Below are positions 8,123 through 15,755 of a DNA stretch of 64,000 nt, in pieces. Below the pieces are notes generated by a model that did not search any database, was not told the origin of the DNA, and saw only the letters and a list, made by a program, of their open reading frames with translations. The first letter of the stretch is position 1; each line of letters starts with the position of its first letter. The position numbers were made by a program, and so were the translations under genes. The DNA is from Ktedonobacteria bacterium brp13. Its GTDB lineage: Bacteria; Chloroflexota; Ktedonobacteria; Ktedonobacterales; Ktedonobacteraceae. The stretch spans positions 2,604,001 to 2,668,000 of the forward strand of contig AP024096.1 in NCBI GenBank assembly GCA_015099395.1. Reading direction: 5' to 3'.

Positions 8123-10031
8123 AACAACGGTTCGTGCTGACAAAGTTATCGACCATATCGTAATACGCACTGATCCGCACTGTCTCGACCGTGAAATCTA
8201 TCAGATCCAGGTCGGCAGGGTCCGCGAGCACAGATGCAACCTGCTCCTCGGTCAATTGTGCGCCATAATGTTGACCCAATAGCACCAGCTCTTCGGCGGT
8301 CAGATTTTCATAGTATTGGTCGGCATACCATGTGCTCATCTCACGTACAGAGAAGAGGACACCCGCGCAAGGAGGATCATCGGCACTACGCTCCTGCCCT
8401 GGCGGTGGCACGGCACTGATCTGCCCCTCGACACAATTCTGCTCATCATAGTCACGCGGTTTTATACGACGCGCCGGCTGTTGGGAGTGTCGCTGCTGGG
8501 CATGGCTACGCTCCCTCTGAAAGCGCTGTATCGCCTCCTCCTGACGCTGGAGTACGATACGCTCCAGTACGTCGCTGACCTCCTGATTTAACTCGGTAAA
8601 GAAGAGTGGCATGCCATTGGGTAAGCCCCTGGAGGTCATACGCACAAAACGACGGTTACGCAAACGTCCGAAAAGGACCTCCAGCATATTGGCAAAAAAC
8701 GTGTCGACGTGCGGGATAAAGTACGCATCCTGGACGATATTGGACTTTGCTAGTGCTGTATACAGGTTGGCTGCATGGGTCCGCGACGAGCGAGGAAATT
8801 CATCATTAAACTCAAGCGAGACCTTGCGCAATACCACCCCGACAGGCGCGGGTAAGGGAGTACCGTTGTTACGCCAGACGACACCCTCCTCACGATCTTG
8901 CTGGAGCGTACGCCACAGAAAGACAGGTCGCTTGGATCGCTCGTTCTCTGCCTCTACTGGATACATTACTTCAGCCTCAGAGGCAGATTCGACCATGCTC
9001 TCAGGCTTTGTCTCATACTCTGGCTCGACCATACTCTCAGGTTCCGTCTCATATTCTGGCTCGACAGCGTCAACAAGCTCAACTAGCTCAGCAGGCTCTG
9101 CCATACACTGCTGCTCGGTTGCTGCTATACGGACAGGCTGGAGAGGCCGCGTAGGCTGAGACAGATGAGGAATGGAAACAGGTTGAGATGGAGCATCGGT
9201 AATCTGCGGTATACATCCGCGCTCACTACGTGGTTCTGGCGGACAATAGCGGGTAACGGCAGGATAGGAGGAGCCTGAGCATGAATCAGGATAGAGTGAT
9301 GATTCATGCGTGGAATCAACTGGCTCTGGCGTGGAAAAATCGCGCACAACAAGTTCTCCTTTGCTGGAAATAGCAGAGGCAGCCTCTGCCTTCTCTACTA
9401 CTGCATGTAACGAGACAAATGGGCCACGCGGCTTACGTCCACGCGGCTGATAACGCACAATCTTGTCATAGATCAGGAAGCGGGAAAGCTCAGGTGTAAT
9501 AAAGTCGGCATGCCGATAGGTCAATTCATGCCAATCAAGAAAGTCGCTTGAACGCTCGTATTGCAGATAATCGTAGGCCAGCGCGTAGAGCGCCTCAAGG
9601 TGAAACTCCAGGACAGGATGCCCTTTATAGACAGCTGGCTTGCGCCAGAGCAGTTGTTTCATCTCCAGGTACTGCACGTTCAGTTGAATCGTACGTATGC
9701 TCACACCACGCATGTAGGCGAGACGACTCAACGAGGGAAAAGGTGCACGACTGGTCATATGGAAGATCAATATCATCTCCCATGTCAAATACACAGAAGG
9801 CGGCAAGAGATATGCCACAACGCGCTTCAGTGCTCGATAATCGTTGCCTTCGCTGCGAAAAATTGCTCCATTGGGACCAAAACGCGCATCGAGTCGCGCG
9901 TAATATTCTTCAGTACTGGAGAGCGGTAGAGCATCAGAAGGTATTACTGAAGGGCCATTCTGTTGCTCTACTACCCGTTCTTCCTGTAGAATATCGGTTA
10001 ATGGGGAGTTATTGATAGCAATACTGCTCAT
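8121..10031 (-). CDS. Winged-helix protein, replication-initiator-like
   Basis: A 636-residue protein. The N-terminal third contains a helix-turn-helix region (PFPSLSRLAYMRGVSIRTIQ followed by YLEMKQLLWRKP, about 95-130) of the kind found in plasmid Rep, DnaD-type and other winged-helix proteins. A low-complexity acidic middle has near-repeats EPEYETEPESMV (about 320-350). The C-terminal part is Arg/Gln-rich with no recognised domain. About 110 bases upstream lie five 9-bp direct repeats, and between them and the start an inverted repeat shares the same GAATGC core. This suggests an iteron-like origin or autoregulation. The start at MSSIAINN has a weak ribosome site. The replication role is inference; a transcription regulator is equally possible. 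Confidence 0.5.
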   Translation of the reverse strand: MSSIAINNSPLTDILQEERVVEQQNGPSVIPSDALPLSSTEEYYARLDARFGPNGAIFRSEGNDYRALKRVVAYLLPPSVYLTWEMILIFHMTSRAPFPSLSRLAYMRGVSIRTIQLNVQYLEMKQLLWRKPAVYKGHPVLEFHLEALYALAYDYLQYERSSDFLDWHELTYRHADFITPELSRFLIYDKIVRYQPRGRKPRGPFVSLHAVVEKAEAASAISSKGELVVRDFSTPEPVDSTHESSLYPDSCSGSSYPAVTRYCPPEPRSERGCIPQITDAPSQPVSIPHLSQPTRPLQPVRIAATEQQCMAEPAELVELVDAVEPEYETEPESMVEPEYETKPESMVESASEAEVMYPVEAENERSKRPVFLWRTLQQDREEGVVWRNNGTPLPAPVGVVLRKVSLEFNDEFPRSSRTHAANLYTALAKSNIVQDAYFIPHVDTFFANMLEVLFGRLRNRRFVRMTSRGLPNGMPLFFTELNQEVSDVLERIVLQRQEEAIQRFQRERSHAQQRHSQQPARRIKPRDYDEQNCVEGQISAVPPPGQERSADDPPCAGVLFSVREMSTWYADQYYENLTAEELVLLGQHYGAQLTEEQVASVLADPADLDLIDFTVETVRISAYYDMVDNFVSTNRC

Positions 10032-10048
10032 ACGAGTTCAAGCCGTCT

Positions 10049-10080
10049 GAATGCTTTGAGGGTTCAATTCATAAGCATTC
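10049..10080. promoter_or_regulatory. Inverted repeat (GAATGCTT) upstream of the winged-helix gene
   Basis: GAATGCTT at 10049-10056 and AAGCATTC at 10073-10080 form an inverted repeat. With flanking CCG and CGG the pairing extends to about 12 of 14 positions, and a run of T follows on the plus strand. It could be an operator sharing the GAATGC core of the nearby direct repeats, or a terminator that stops plus-strand transcription entering the repeats. Confidence 0.45.
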
Positions 10081-10141
10081 GGGCGGTTTTTTGTCCTTTC
10101 TTATGGTTTCTTATGCGTGTGCATATGGGTATACGTGTGAA

Positions 10142-10186
10142 TGTGAATGCTGTGAGTGCTGTGAATGCTGTGAATGCTGTGAATGC
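10142..10186. repeat. Five 9-bp direct repeats (iteron-like)
   Basis: Five head-to-tail copies of TGTGAATGC, the second reading TGTGAGTGC, with a partial copy just before. The array lies upstream of the winged-helix gene. Read as protein it would give only a Cys/Glu repeat, so it is treated as non-coding. The unit is shorter than classical plasmid iterons (about 17-22 bp). Confidence 0.7.
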
Positions 10187-10474
10187 AAGAGAAGGGTTGC
10201 AAGTGAGGTCAGATCGCTAACAGGCAGTGTAGAGGACCAGGTATATACCACATCAACCCCCACCAGAACAGCGTTCAATAAAAAACGAAACGCTACGCAA
10301 CAATAAAAAAGGAGGCAAGAAGAGAGACGCATTCTGTTTGATACATCTATATGCATGCAAGCAAGCGAGACTCCGCTCGGCTACACAAATGCATCTCACT
10401 TAGTCTATTATAACCACAGCACCAAATCACTTAATATCCCGAAATATTTAAAAGCCATCCAATCTAGTGAACTA

Positions 10475-10790
10475 CCACTGAGCTGAAGACTCAGTGGCTT
10501 CTTGGGGAGTCACTGAGTACCAGATTCTGTAGCTTCTTCGGAAGCCTAAGTTCACCAGACTCGTTTCCAGAAATGGGAACATCGTTTGAGAGGTTACGAT
10601 ACCTGCGGTTGACGCATCAGACCGCTGCTCTATCGCCTGTAGTTAAGTAGAATCGAGGCAAGGTTCGGTGCTACAGGCGCAAAAAGCCTTTTGAACACTG
10701 TCGAGATGAAGCCGGATTCCCTTCGTGGTCATAGCGATGGGATACGCACCACCTGCGCAAGCAGAGTTTTTTCCGAAAGGATTCTATCAC
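10475..10790 (+). ncRNA. Probable omega-RNA of the IscB element
   Basis: In known IscB systems the guide RNA (omega-RNA) is transcribed from the element's left end up to the iscB start, and its 5' guide comes from sequence just outside the element. Here 300 bases without a gene separate the left-end hairpin from iscB and contain several stem-forming segments, for example CCACTGA/TCAGTGG and CCTGTAG/CTACAGG at about 10638-10678. The guide would come from the bases before about 10470. Boundaries and fold are inferred from family architecture. Confidence 0.6.
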
Positions 10791-12056
10791 ATGAACAGTG
10801 TGTATGTACTTTCACCTGACAGAGTACCATTCATGCCCTGTCAGCCAGTCATTGCCCGTCTCTTACTCGCACAGGGAAAAGCAAAGGTGAGGCATCGAAC
10901 GCCATTTACCATTCAGCTTCTAGCACAACCAGAGCAGACCTACACACAACCGTTAACGCACGGTGTAGACACCGACAGCGCAGTAATAGGCTCAGCCGTT
11001 TCTGATGAGTGTGGATCTGTTGTGTATCTCTCAGAGGTCCAGGTACGCAACGATATCGCCGATACGATGAAGGAACGGACCAGAGCACGGCGCAATCGTC
11101 GCCATCGCAAAACCAGATACAGAGCTGCGCGATGGCTCAATCGCAAAAACTCCATCAAGCAAGGACGTTTTTCACCGACCATGAAAAGCAAGATTGACGC
11201 TCATCTGCGAGAAATCCGCTTTGTCCGGTCACTCTTGCCTATCACATCTCTCATACTAGAAACAGGAACGTTTGATCCTCATACACTCAAGAACCCTGAA
11301 GTATTGCACAACAAGTGGCTCTACCAGAAGGGCATCAATTATGGTTTTGCCAATACCAAAGCCTCTGTGCTCACACGAGACGGTTACCTGTGCCAGCACT
11401 GTAAGGGGAAATCAAAGGATACACGCCTGGAAGTGCATCACGTGATCTTCCGCAGCCAGAACGGGAGCGATGAGGAAACCAATCTATTGACACTGTGTAA
11501 AACGTGCCATGATGGTCTCCATGCGGGAACCATCATGCTCAAACACACTGGCAAGAAAAGGGGAACGTTACGCCATGCCACGCAGATGAACAGTATCCGT
11601 GTTCAGTTGCTGCGCCAGGTTGAGGCTGAGGAAACATGGGGGTTCATAACCAAAGAACATCGCATACTGGCAGGGCTACCCAAAGAGCACATCTTTGATG
11701 CAGCCATGATTGCGACGCGAGGAGTGAAGCCACTCTTCTCCACAACCAGCGTGCTCTCAAAACGCTGTGTATCTGATGGTGACTACCAGCAAACAAAGGG
11801 GGCGCGGAGCGAACAGAGAATCACCACAGGTAAGATCAGGGGATTTAGAAAGTTTGACAAGGTTCGTTACCTGGGCCAGGAGCACTTTATCAAGGGCCGA
11901 ATGTCCACTGGATATGCAATCTTGATGGACATCTCTGGTAACAAGGTTACGTTGAAACCAATCCCCAAGTTTGACAAGATGGAAAGAGTGAGCGCACGTT
12001 CATCATGGATGATGACACAAAGAACCATGCCAAATTCCTCATACGCTATCATATGA
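10791..12056 (+). CDS. iscB: IscB RNA-guided nuclease (RuvC + HNH)
   Basis: A protein of about 421 residues with IscB architecture. The N-terminal PLMP-type domain reads VPFMPCQPVIARLLLAQGKA (about 12-31) then RTPFTIQLL. RuvC-I follows with Asp in GVDTDS (about 60), then an Arg-rich bridge (RARRNRRHRKTRYR, about 99-112). RuvC-II has Glu in LILETGTFD (about 157). The HNH domain has two CxxC pairs (CQHC about 201, CKTC about 238) and VHH at about 216. RuvC-III has HIFDAA at about 299. The first Asp motif reads DTDS where DTGS is usual, but the Asp itself is kept. An in-frame ATG at 10725 would add 22 residues lying in the RNA region; 10791 has AAAGGA upstream. It appears intact although tnpA is broken. 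Confidence 0.9.
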   Translation: MNSVYVLSPDRVPFMPCQPVIARLLLAQGKAKVRHRTPFTIQLLAQPEQTYTQPLTHGVDTDSAVIGSAVSDECGSVVYLSEVQVRNDIADTMKERTRARRNRRHRKTRYRAARWLNRKNSIKQGRFSPTMKSKIDAHLREIRFVRSLLPITSLILETGTFDPHTLKNPEVLHNKWLYQKGINYGFANTKASVLTRDGYLCQHCKGKSKDTRLEVHHVIFRSQNGSDEETNLLTLCKTCHDGLHAGTIMLKHTGKKRGTLRHATQMNSIRVQLLRQVEAEETWGFITKEHRILAGLPKEHIFDAAMIATRGVKPLFSTTSVLSKRCVSDGDYQQTKGARSEQRITTGKIRGFRKFDKVRYLGQEHFIKGRMSTGYAILMDISGNKVTLKPIPKFDKMERVSARSSWMMTQRTMPNSSYAII

Positions 12057-12400
12057 TTTTTGTATGCAAGTACAGGAAAAATCTCTGAACACGCTATGGG
12101 GACGAGACAAAAAGGATATTCAAGGACATTGCTCCACACTCAGACTTTTCATTTGAGACGATAGAGGTAGACGAGGATCATATGCACTGTCTGGTAAAAA
12201 GCGAACCAAGGATATCCCCACTGGCAATTGTGCGCAGGTTGAAACAAAAATCGACTCTTCAGCTTTGGCGGGCGCACGAAGGTGCATGGAGAAGACACTT
12301 TTGGAAGGAAAGGACATTCTGGAGCGATGGATACTTTTGTTGCACTATTGGCAACGCAAGCCAGGATACAATACGCCAGTACATTGAGAGTCAAGGGTGA
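12005..12400 (+). pseudogene. tnpA: IS200-type Y1 transposase tnpA, interrupted by an in-frame stop
   Basis: Reading from ATG at 12005 gives MDDDTKNHAKFLIRYHMIFV, then CKYRKNL, then a TGA at 12086-12088. The same frame continues without further stops as TRYGDETKRIFKDIA... through the His-hydrophobic motif EDHMHCLVKSEPRISPLAIV to TFWSDGYFCCTIGNASQDTI and the C-terminal IESQG, the usual end of IS200-family transposases. The gene overlaps the iscB 3' end by about 50 bases in another frame. One nonsense change is the only defect seen, so it is recent or suppressible. Confidence 0.85.
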
Positions 12401-12414
12401 AGGCGGCGTTTCAT

Positions 12415-12437
12415 CCACGAAGCTGAAGACTTCGTGG
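12415..12437. repeat. Right-end hairpin of the IscB element
   Basis: A subterminal imperfect palindrome, stem CCACGAA/TTCGTGG, matching the left-end hairpin at 10475-10497 in loop sequence. It lies about 15 bases after the tnpA stop and is probably the transposase recognition hairpin. Confidence 0.7.
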
Positions 12438-12619
12438 TTTTCACGCCGACCGCATATAAAAAACGTAACCTACATCTGTAACCGTAGCGATCACGTTACT
12501 CCCCCACGTAAAAATACACGCATTCAACATCACATTGGCCTGCAACGTAATGAATACTATGAGCTATGTTGCTATTCTTCATAGCCTGCATAATTGCACT
12601 GTAAGGAGCGTCACACACT

Positions 12620-14428
12620 ATGCCCACTTCTACCCAGGCCGATGTATTTATTGTTGGCGGTGGCCCGGTCGGCCTTACGATCGCCGTAGAGCTGTTACGC
12701 AGAGGCATCACCTGTCGGATTATTGAGCAGCAGGCTGTACCAGCCACCAGTTCACGTGCCCTGGGGGCACATGCACGCACCCAGGAGCTCTTTATGGCGA
12801 TGAGTATCTACGATGAGGTACGCGCCTGTTCCCAACCCGTTAACGGCCTTATCATCTACGAAAACGGCGAACGCCTGGGACAATTCGATCTGTTGATGGA
12901 TGCCTATGAGACGTCCGTTGACGCTACACTATGTATCGGTCAGGCCGAGATCGAGCGCATCCTACGCGATCGCGTCGCTGCGCTTGGTGGCTACGTCGAA
13001 TTCGGCACCGAGCTCATGACCTTTGCACAGCATCCAGACGGGGTAGAAGTAACGGTACGCAATACGCGGGGTGAACAAGAACAGCTCTATGCCTCATATC
13101 TGATTGGCTGTGATGGCGATCATAGCCGCGTTCGTAAGGAGCTCCAGATCGCTTTTGAAGGAGCCACTGACGAGACATGGCTCGTCATGGATGCACAGGT
13201 AGAGTGGAACGGAGCCGAAACACGGGATAAGCTACAGGTATTTCGCTCTCCGCAGGGGGTCGTTATGGCCGCTCCATTTCCTGAGCCGCATACATGGCAT
13301 CTGCTCGCAACACAGGGACCAGCAGTATTGAATGCCACGGATATCGCACACGCGTTAAGCGCTACGATCAGTCGCGCGCTGCGCCATCCAGTGACCGTCC
13401 ATCCTCCGACCTGGCTGTCACGCTTCACGATTCAGCAGCGTCTCGCCGCTACGATGCGTGTTGGACGCTGCTTCCTGGCTGGCGACGCCGCCCACGTCTA
13501 TAGCCCTGCCAGTGGACAAGGCCTCAATACGGGCATTCAGGATGGCTATAACCTGGCCTGGAAGTTAGCGCAGGTCCTGCAGGGAACAGGACGCGAGATC
13601 CTGCTCGATGCCTACACCTCCGAACGCCGTCCAGTAGCCGAGCGCCTGCTGAGCTCTTCACTCGCCAGCACGCGACTACTCAGTCCGCAAAACGCGCTCA
13701 TCAAGAATGGTGCCAAAGCCCTGAAGCTGCTTATGCAGTTTAAACCACTCCAACAAACCGCTTCGACACGCATTGCACGTAGCCTGACCGGTCTGGCTAT
13801 AGGATATCCCCACAGTTCTATTGTCAGCGAGGACTGGCTCGGACCACGCCATGTCTTACGGCAAGAAGGCATCAAGGGTCTCCAGATCATCGCAGAGCAG
13901 CTCTTTGAAGAAGCCATCACACCAGGTATCGCCGCAGGCGCACGCGTCCCCGACATCACCATCTCGGTCCTTACACAGACACCCGATCCAGTACAACAAC
14001 AGCTCTTTACGCTGCTCAACGCCAGCACCAGCCATAAGCTGCTGATCTTTACTGGCAGGTATGCCTCCGACGAGATCTACCGTGCCCAATATGAGGTCGC
14101 AACGACCATACAACACAACTATCCAAATAGCATCGAGGTTATTCTCGTGACCCCTTCACGCATTGTTGCGCAACAATTTGCTGGCCTGCACGCCATCATC
14201 GTCGATCCACAGCTCACCATCCACCATCGCTTCGGACTCTCCGACAATGGCCTCTATCTGGTGCGCCCCGATGGCTACGTCGGCTATCGCAATCAGCCAA
14301 CGATACCCGGCGCACTCACCCGCTACCTGGAGCGCATCTTCATCCCCCTGCCAGAACAGCATACAGCCCACATCTACAGAGACTATACGAATGGCATAGC
14401 AGCCCATGAGGAAAAAACTAAACAATGA
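12620..14428 (+). CDS. FAD-dependent aromatic monooxygenase
   Basis: A class A flavoprotein monooxygenase of the PheA/TfdB/rifampicin-hydroxylase type, 602 residues. The Rossmann FAD motif VGGGPVGL is at about 12-19. The DG motif is CDGDHSRVRK (about 174). The second FAD motif GRCFLAGDAAH is at about 283, followed by the family signature SGQGLNTGIQDGYNLAWKL. The last 150 residues resemble the thioredoxin-like C-terminal domain of phenol hydroxylase-type enzymes. It would hydroxylate an aromatic substrate using NAD(P)H and O2. The start follows AAGGAG. A 75-bp palindromic repeat begins nine bases after the stop. Substrate unknown; antibiotic inactivation or aromatic degradation are both possible. 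Confidence 0.85.
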   Translation: MPTSTQADVFIVGGGPVGLTIAVELLRRGITCRIIEQQAVPATSSRALGAHARTQELFMAMSIYDEVRACSQPVNGLIIYENGERLGQFDLLMDAYETSVDATLCIGQAEIERILRDRVAALGGYVEFGTELMTFAQHPDGVEVTVRNTRGEQEQLYASYLIGCDGDHSRVRKELQIAFEGATDETWLVMDAQVEWNGAETRDKLQVFRSPQGVVMAAPFPEPHTWHLLATQGPAVLNATDIAHALSATISRALRHPVTVHPPTWLSRFTIQQRLAATMRVGRCFLAGDAAHVYSPASGQGLNTGIQDGYNLAWKLAQVLQGTGREILLDAYTSERRPVAERLLSSSLASTRLLSPQNALIKNGAKALKLLMQFKPLQQTASTRIARSLTGLAIGYPHSSIVSEDWLGPRHVLRQEGIKGLQIIAEQLFEEAITPGIAAGARVPDITISVLTQTPDPVQQQLFTLLNASTSHKLLIFTGRYASDEIYRAQYEVATTIQHNYPNSIEVILVTPSRIVAQQFAGLHAIIVDPQLTIHHRFGLSDNGLYLVRPDGYVGYRNQPTIPGALTRYLERIFIPLPEQHTAHIYRDYTNGIAAHEEKTKQ

Positions 14429-14436
14429 AACAATTA

Positions 14437-14511
14437 CTAAGATCTTATTCCGAAAACCAACGCGACTGGCGTCGCTAGTGCTATACACTCAAGTTTTCGG
14501 ATCAGTAGTAA
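14437..14511 (-). repeat. 75-bp palindromic repeat, copy 2 (inverted)
   Basis: The same element as at 8049, in reverse orientation: AAGATCTTATTCCGAAAAC at the left, inner GCGAC/GTCGC hairpin, TTTTCGGATCAGTAGTAA at the right. It starts nine bases after the monooxygenase stop. Confidence 0.85.
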
Positions 14512-14679
14512 ACAATGATCAGACACAAACAGAAGCTCATACAAAAGCTCATCAAGAGGAAGCTCGGGAATAAGTAAGCAGGCACTTTTGCTTATTGTTA
14601 GTAGAAGTTTGTTTATAAAACAAAGACGAACACGTTGGTGCCCATATTTCTCGCATAATTAAAAGGAGATATTGTTACA

Positions 14680-15639
14680 ATGGCTGCTATTTCATTGATG
14701 ATTGAGGGTCAGCAGGGTCTAACCTGGAAACGCTGGAGCACGCTGGTTGAGCAGGCGGAGACACTCGGTTTCGCGGGCATCTTTAGATCAGACCATTTCA
14801 CCGATCCGGTGGGACCGACTGAGGATTCTCTGGAGATGCTTGTCTCGCTGGCGCACGTGGCCGAACGCACACAACGTATCCACTTCGGCCCACTCGTCGC
14901 TCCATTCTCGTTCCGCGATCCTATTATGCTGGCTCGCCAGGCAGCCGCACTAGACGATCTCAGCGATGGGCGTATGATCCTGGGTGTCGGCGCTGGCTGG
15001 CAGGATCGCGAGCATGCTATGTTCGGCTACCACCTAGGCGATATCAAGACACGTATGGCGCGCTTTGAAGAGGGACTGGAAGTCATCACACAACTCCTGC
15101 GTAGTACCAAACCTACTACCTTCGAGGGCCACTTCTATCAGCTGCGTGACGCCGTTCTGCTACCTCATCCTACCCATGCTGGCGGACCACGTATTCTCAT
15201 TGGTGGCAACGGTATGAAACGCACGTTGCCTCTCACTGCTCGCTATGCAGATATATGGAATGGCGTCTTTATCTCAGCCGAAGAGTTCAAAGAGCGCTCA
15301 GAAGCCCTCGATACACTCACTAAAGAGGCCGGACGCGAGCCTTCATCCCTCAAGCGGACGGCGATGATCACGCTCATCTACGCTCGCGATGAGCAAGAGT
15401 TGGCACAACTCTTACAGAAACGTCGCCAGCAGCCTGAACTGGCGAACCTTTCACTCGCCGAGACCAGTCAATACCTTGTCGCACACGGTCAAGCGATCGC
15501 AGGAACAGCCGAACAGGTACGGCAGCACATTCAGACCTACATCCAGGCAGGCGCTGAAGAGATGATGCTGCAATGGTCAGACCAGACGGATATAGTACGC
15601 CTGCAGGACTTCGCCCAGAACGTTCTGAAGCGCCTCTAA
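14680..15639 (+). CDS. LLM-class flavin-dependent oxidoreductase
   Basis: A luciferase-like monooxygenase-family protein of 319 residues, a TIM barrel using F420 or FMN. Visible features are the N-terminal strand MAAISLMIEG, FRSDHFTDP, HFGPLVAPFSFRDP, the conserved LSDGRMILGVGAGWQDREH, and GGPRILIGGNG. It resembles the TIGR03560-type F420-dependent group. The start follows AAGGAGA. It is a single gene with a stem-loop after the stop. The cofactor is inferred from the family and the substrate is not assignable. Confidence 0.85.
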   Translation: MAAISLMIEGQQGLTWKRWSTLVEQAETLGFAGIFRSDHFTDPVGPTEDSLEMLVSLAHVAERTQRIHFGPLVAPFSFRDPIMLARQAAALDDLSDGRMILGVGAGWQDREHAMFGYHLGDIKTRMARFEEGLEVITQLLRSTKPTTFEGHFYQLRDAVLLPHPTHAGGPRILIGGNGMKRTLPLTARYADIWNGVFISAEEFKERSEALDTLTKEAGREPSSLKRTAMITLIYARDEQELAQLLQKRRQQPELANLSLAETSQYLVAHGQAIAGTAEQVRQHIQTYIQAGAEEMMLQWSDQTDIVRLQDFAQNVLKRL

Positions 15640-15674
15640 AGCAGAGTGAAACCCTGGGCCCTGGGTAATTACAA

Positions 15675-15713
15675 GAGAGGCAGCTGTCCCCCACAGGAGA
15701 ACGGCAGCCTCTT
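15675..15713 (+). terminator. Terminator after the LLM oxidoreductase gene
   Basis: AGAGGCAGC... and ...GCAGCCTCT pair as an interrupted stem, followed by a short T run, about 35 bases after the stop. Confidence 0.55.
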
Positions 15714-15755
15714 TAGCGCTACACCTGGCAATAGCAATAGCATCTCTAGCAGTTT

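Larger units (their letters stand above)
10470..12450 (+). mobile_element. IS200/IS605-type element carrying iscB
   Basis: The element contains an upstream non-coding region, iscB and a broken tnpA. Near-identical subterminal hairpins mark the two ends: CCACTGA-GCTGAAGA-CTCAGTGG-type at 10475-10497 and CCACGAA-GCTGAAGA-CTTCGTGG-type at 12415-12437. They share loop bases while their stems differ by compensating changes, as expected for single-strand recognition by a Y1 transposase. Exact cleavage sites are not resolved, so the outer limits are approximate. No target duplication is expected for this family. Confidence 0.8.

Noticed and set aside
10142..10186. CRISPR array
   Set aside because: Units are 9 bp and directly adjacent with no spacers.
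10091..10306. Short plus-strand reading of Cys/Glu repeats
   Set aside because: Made by the 9-bp direct repeats; no ribosome site and better explained as iteron-like DNA.
12086..12088. TGA in tnpA as a selenocysteine or recoded codon
   Set aside because: No nearby recoding hairpin is evident and the position is not a conserved Cys; a simple nonsense change is more likely.
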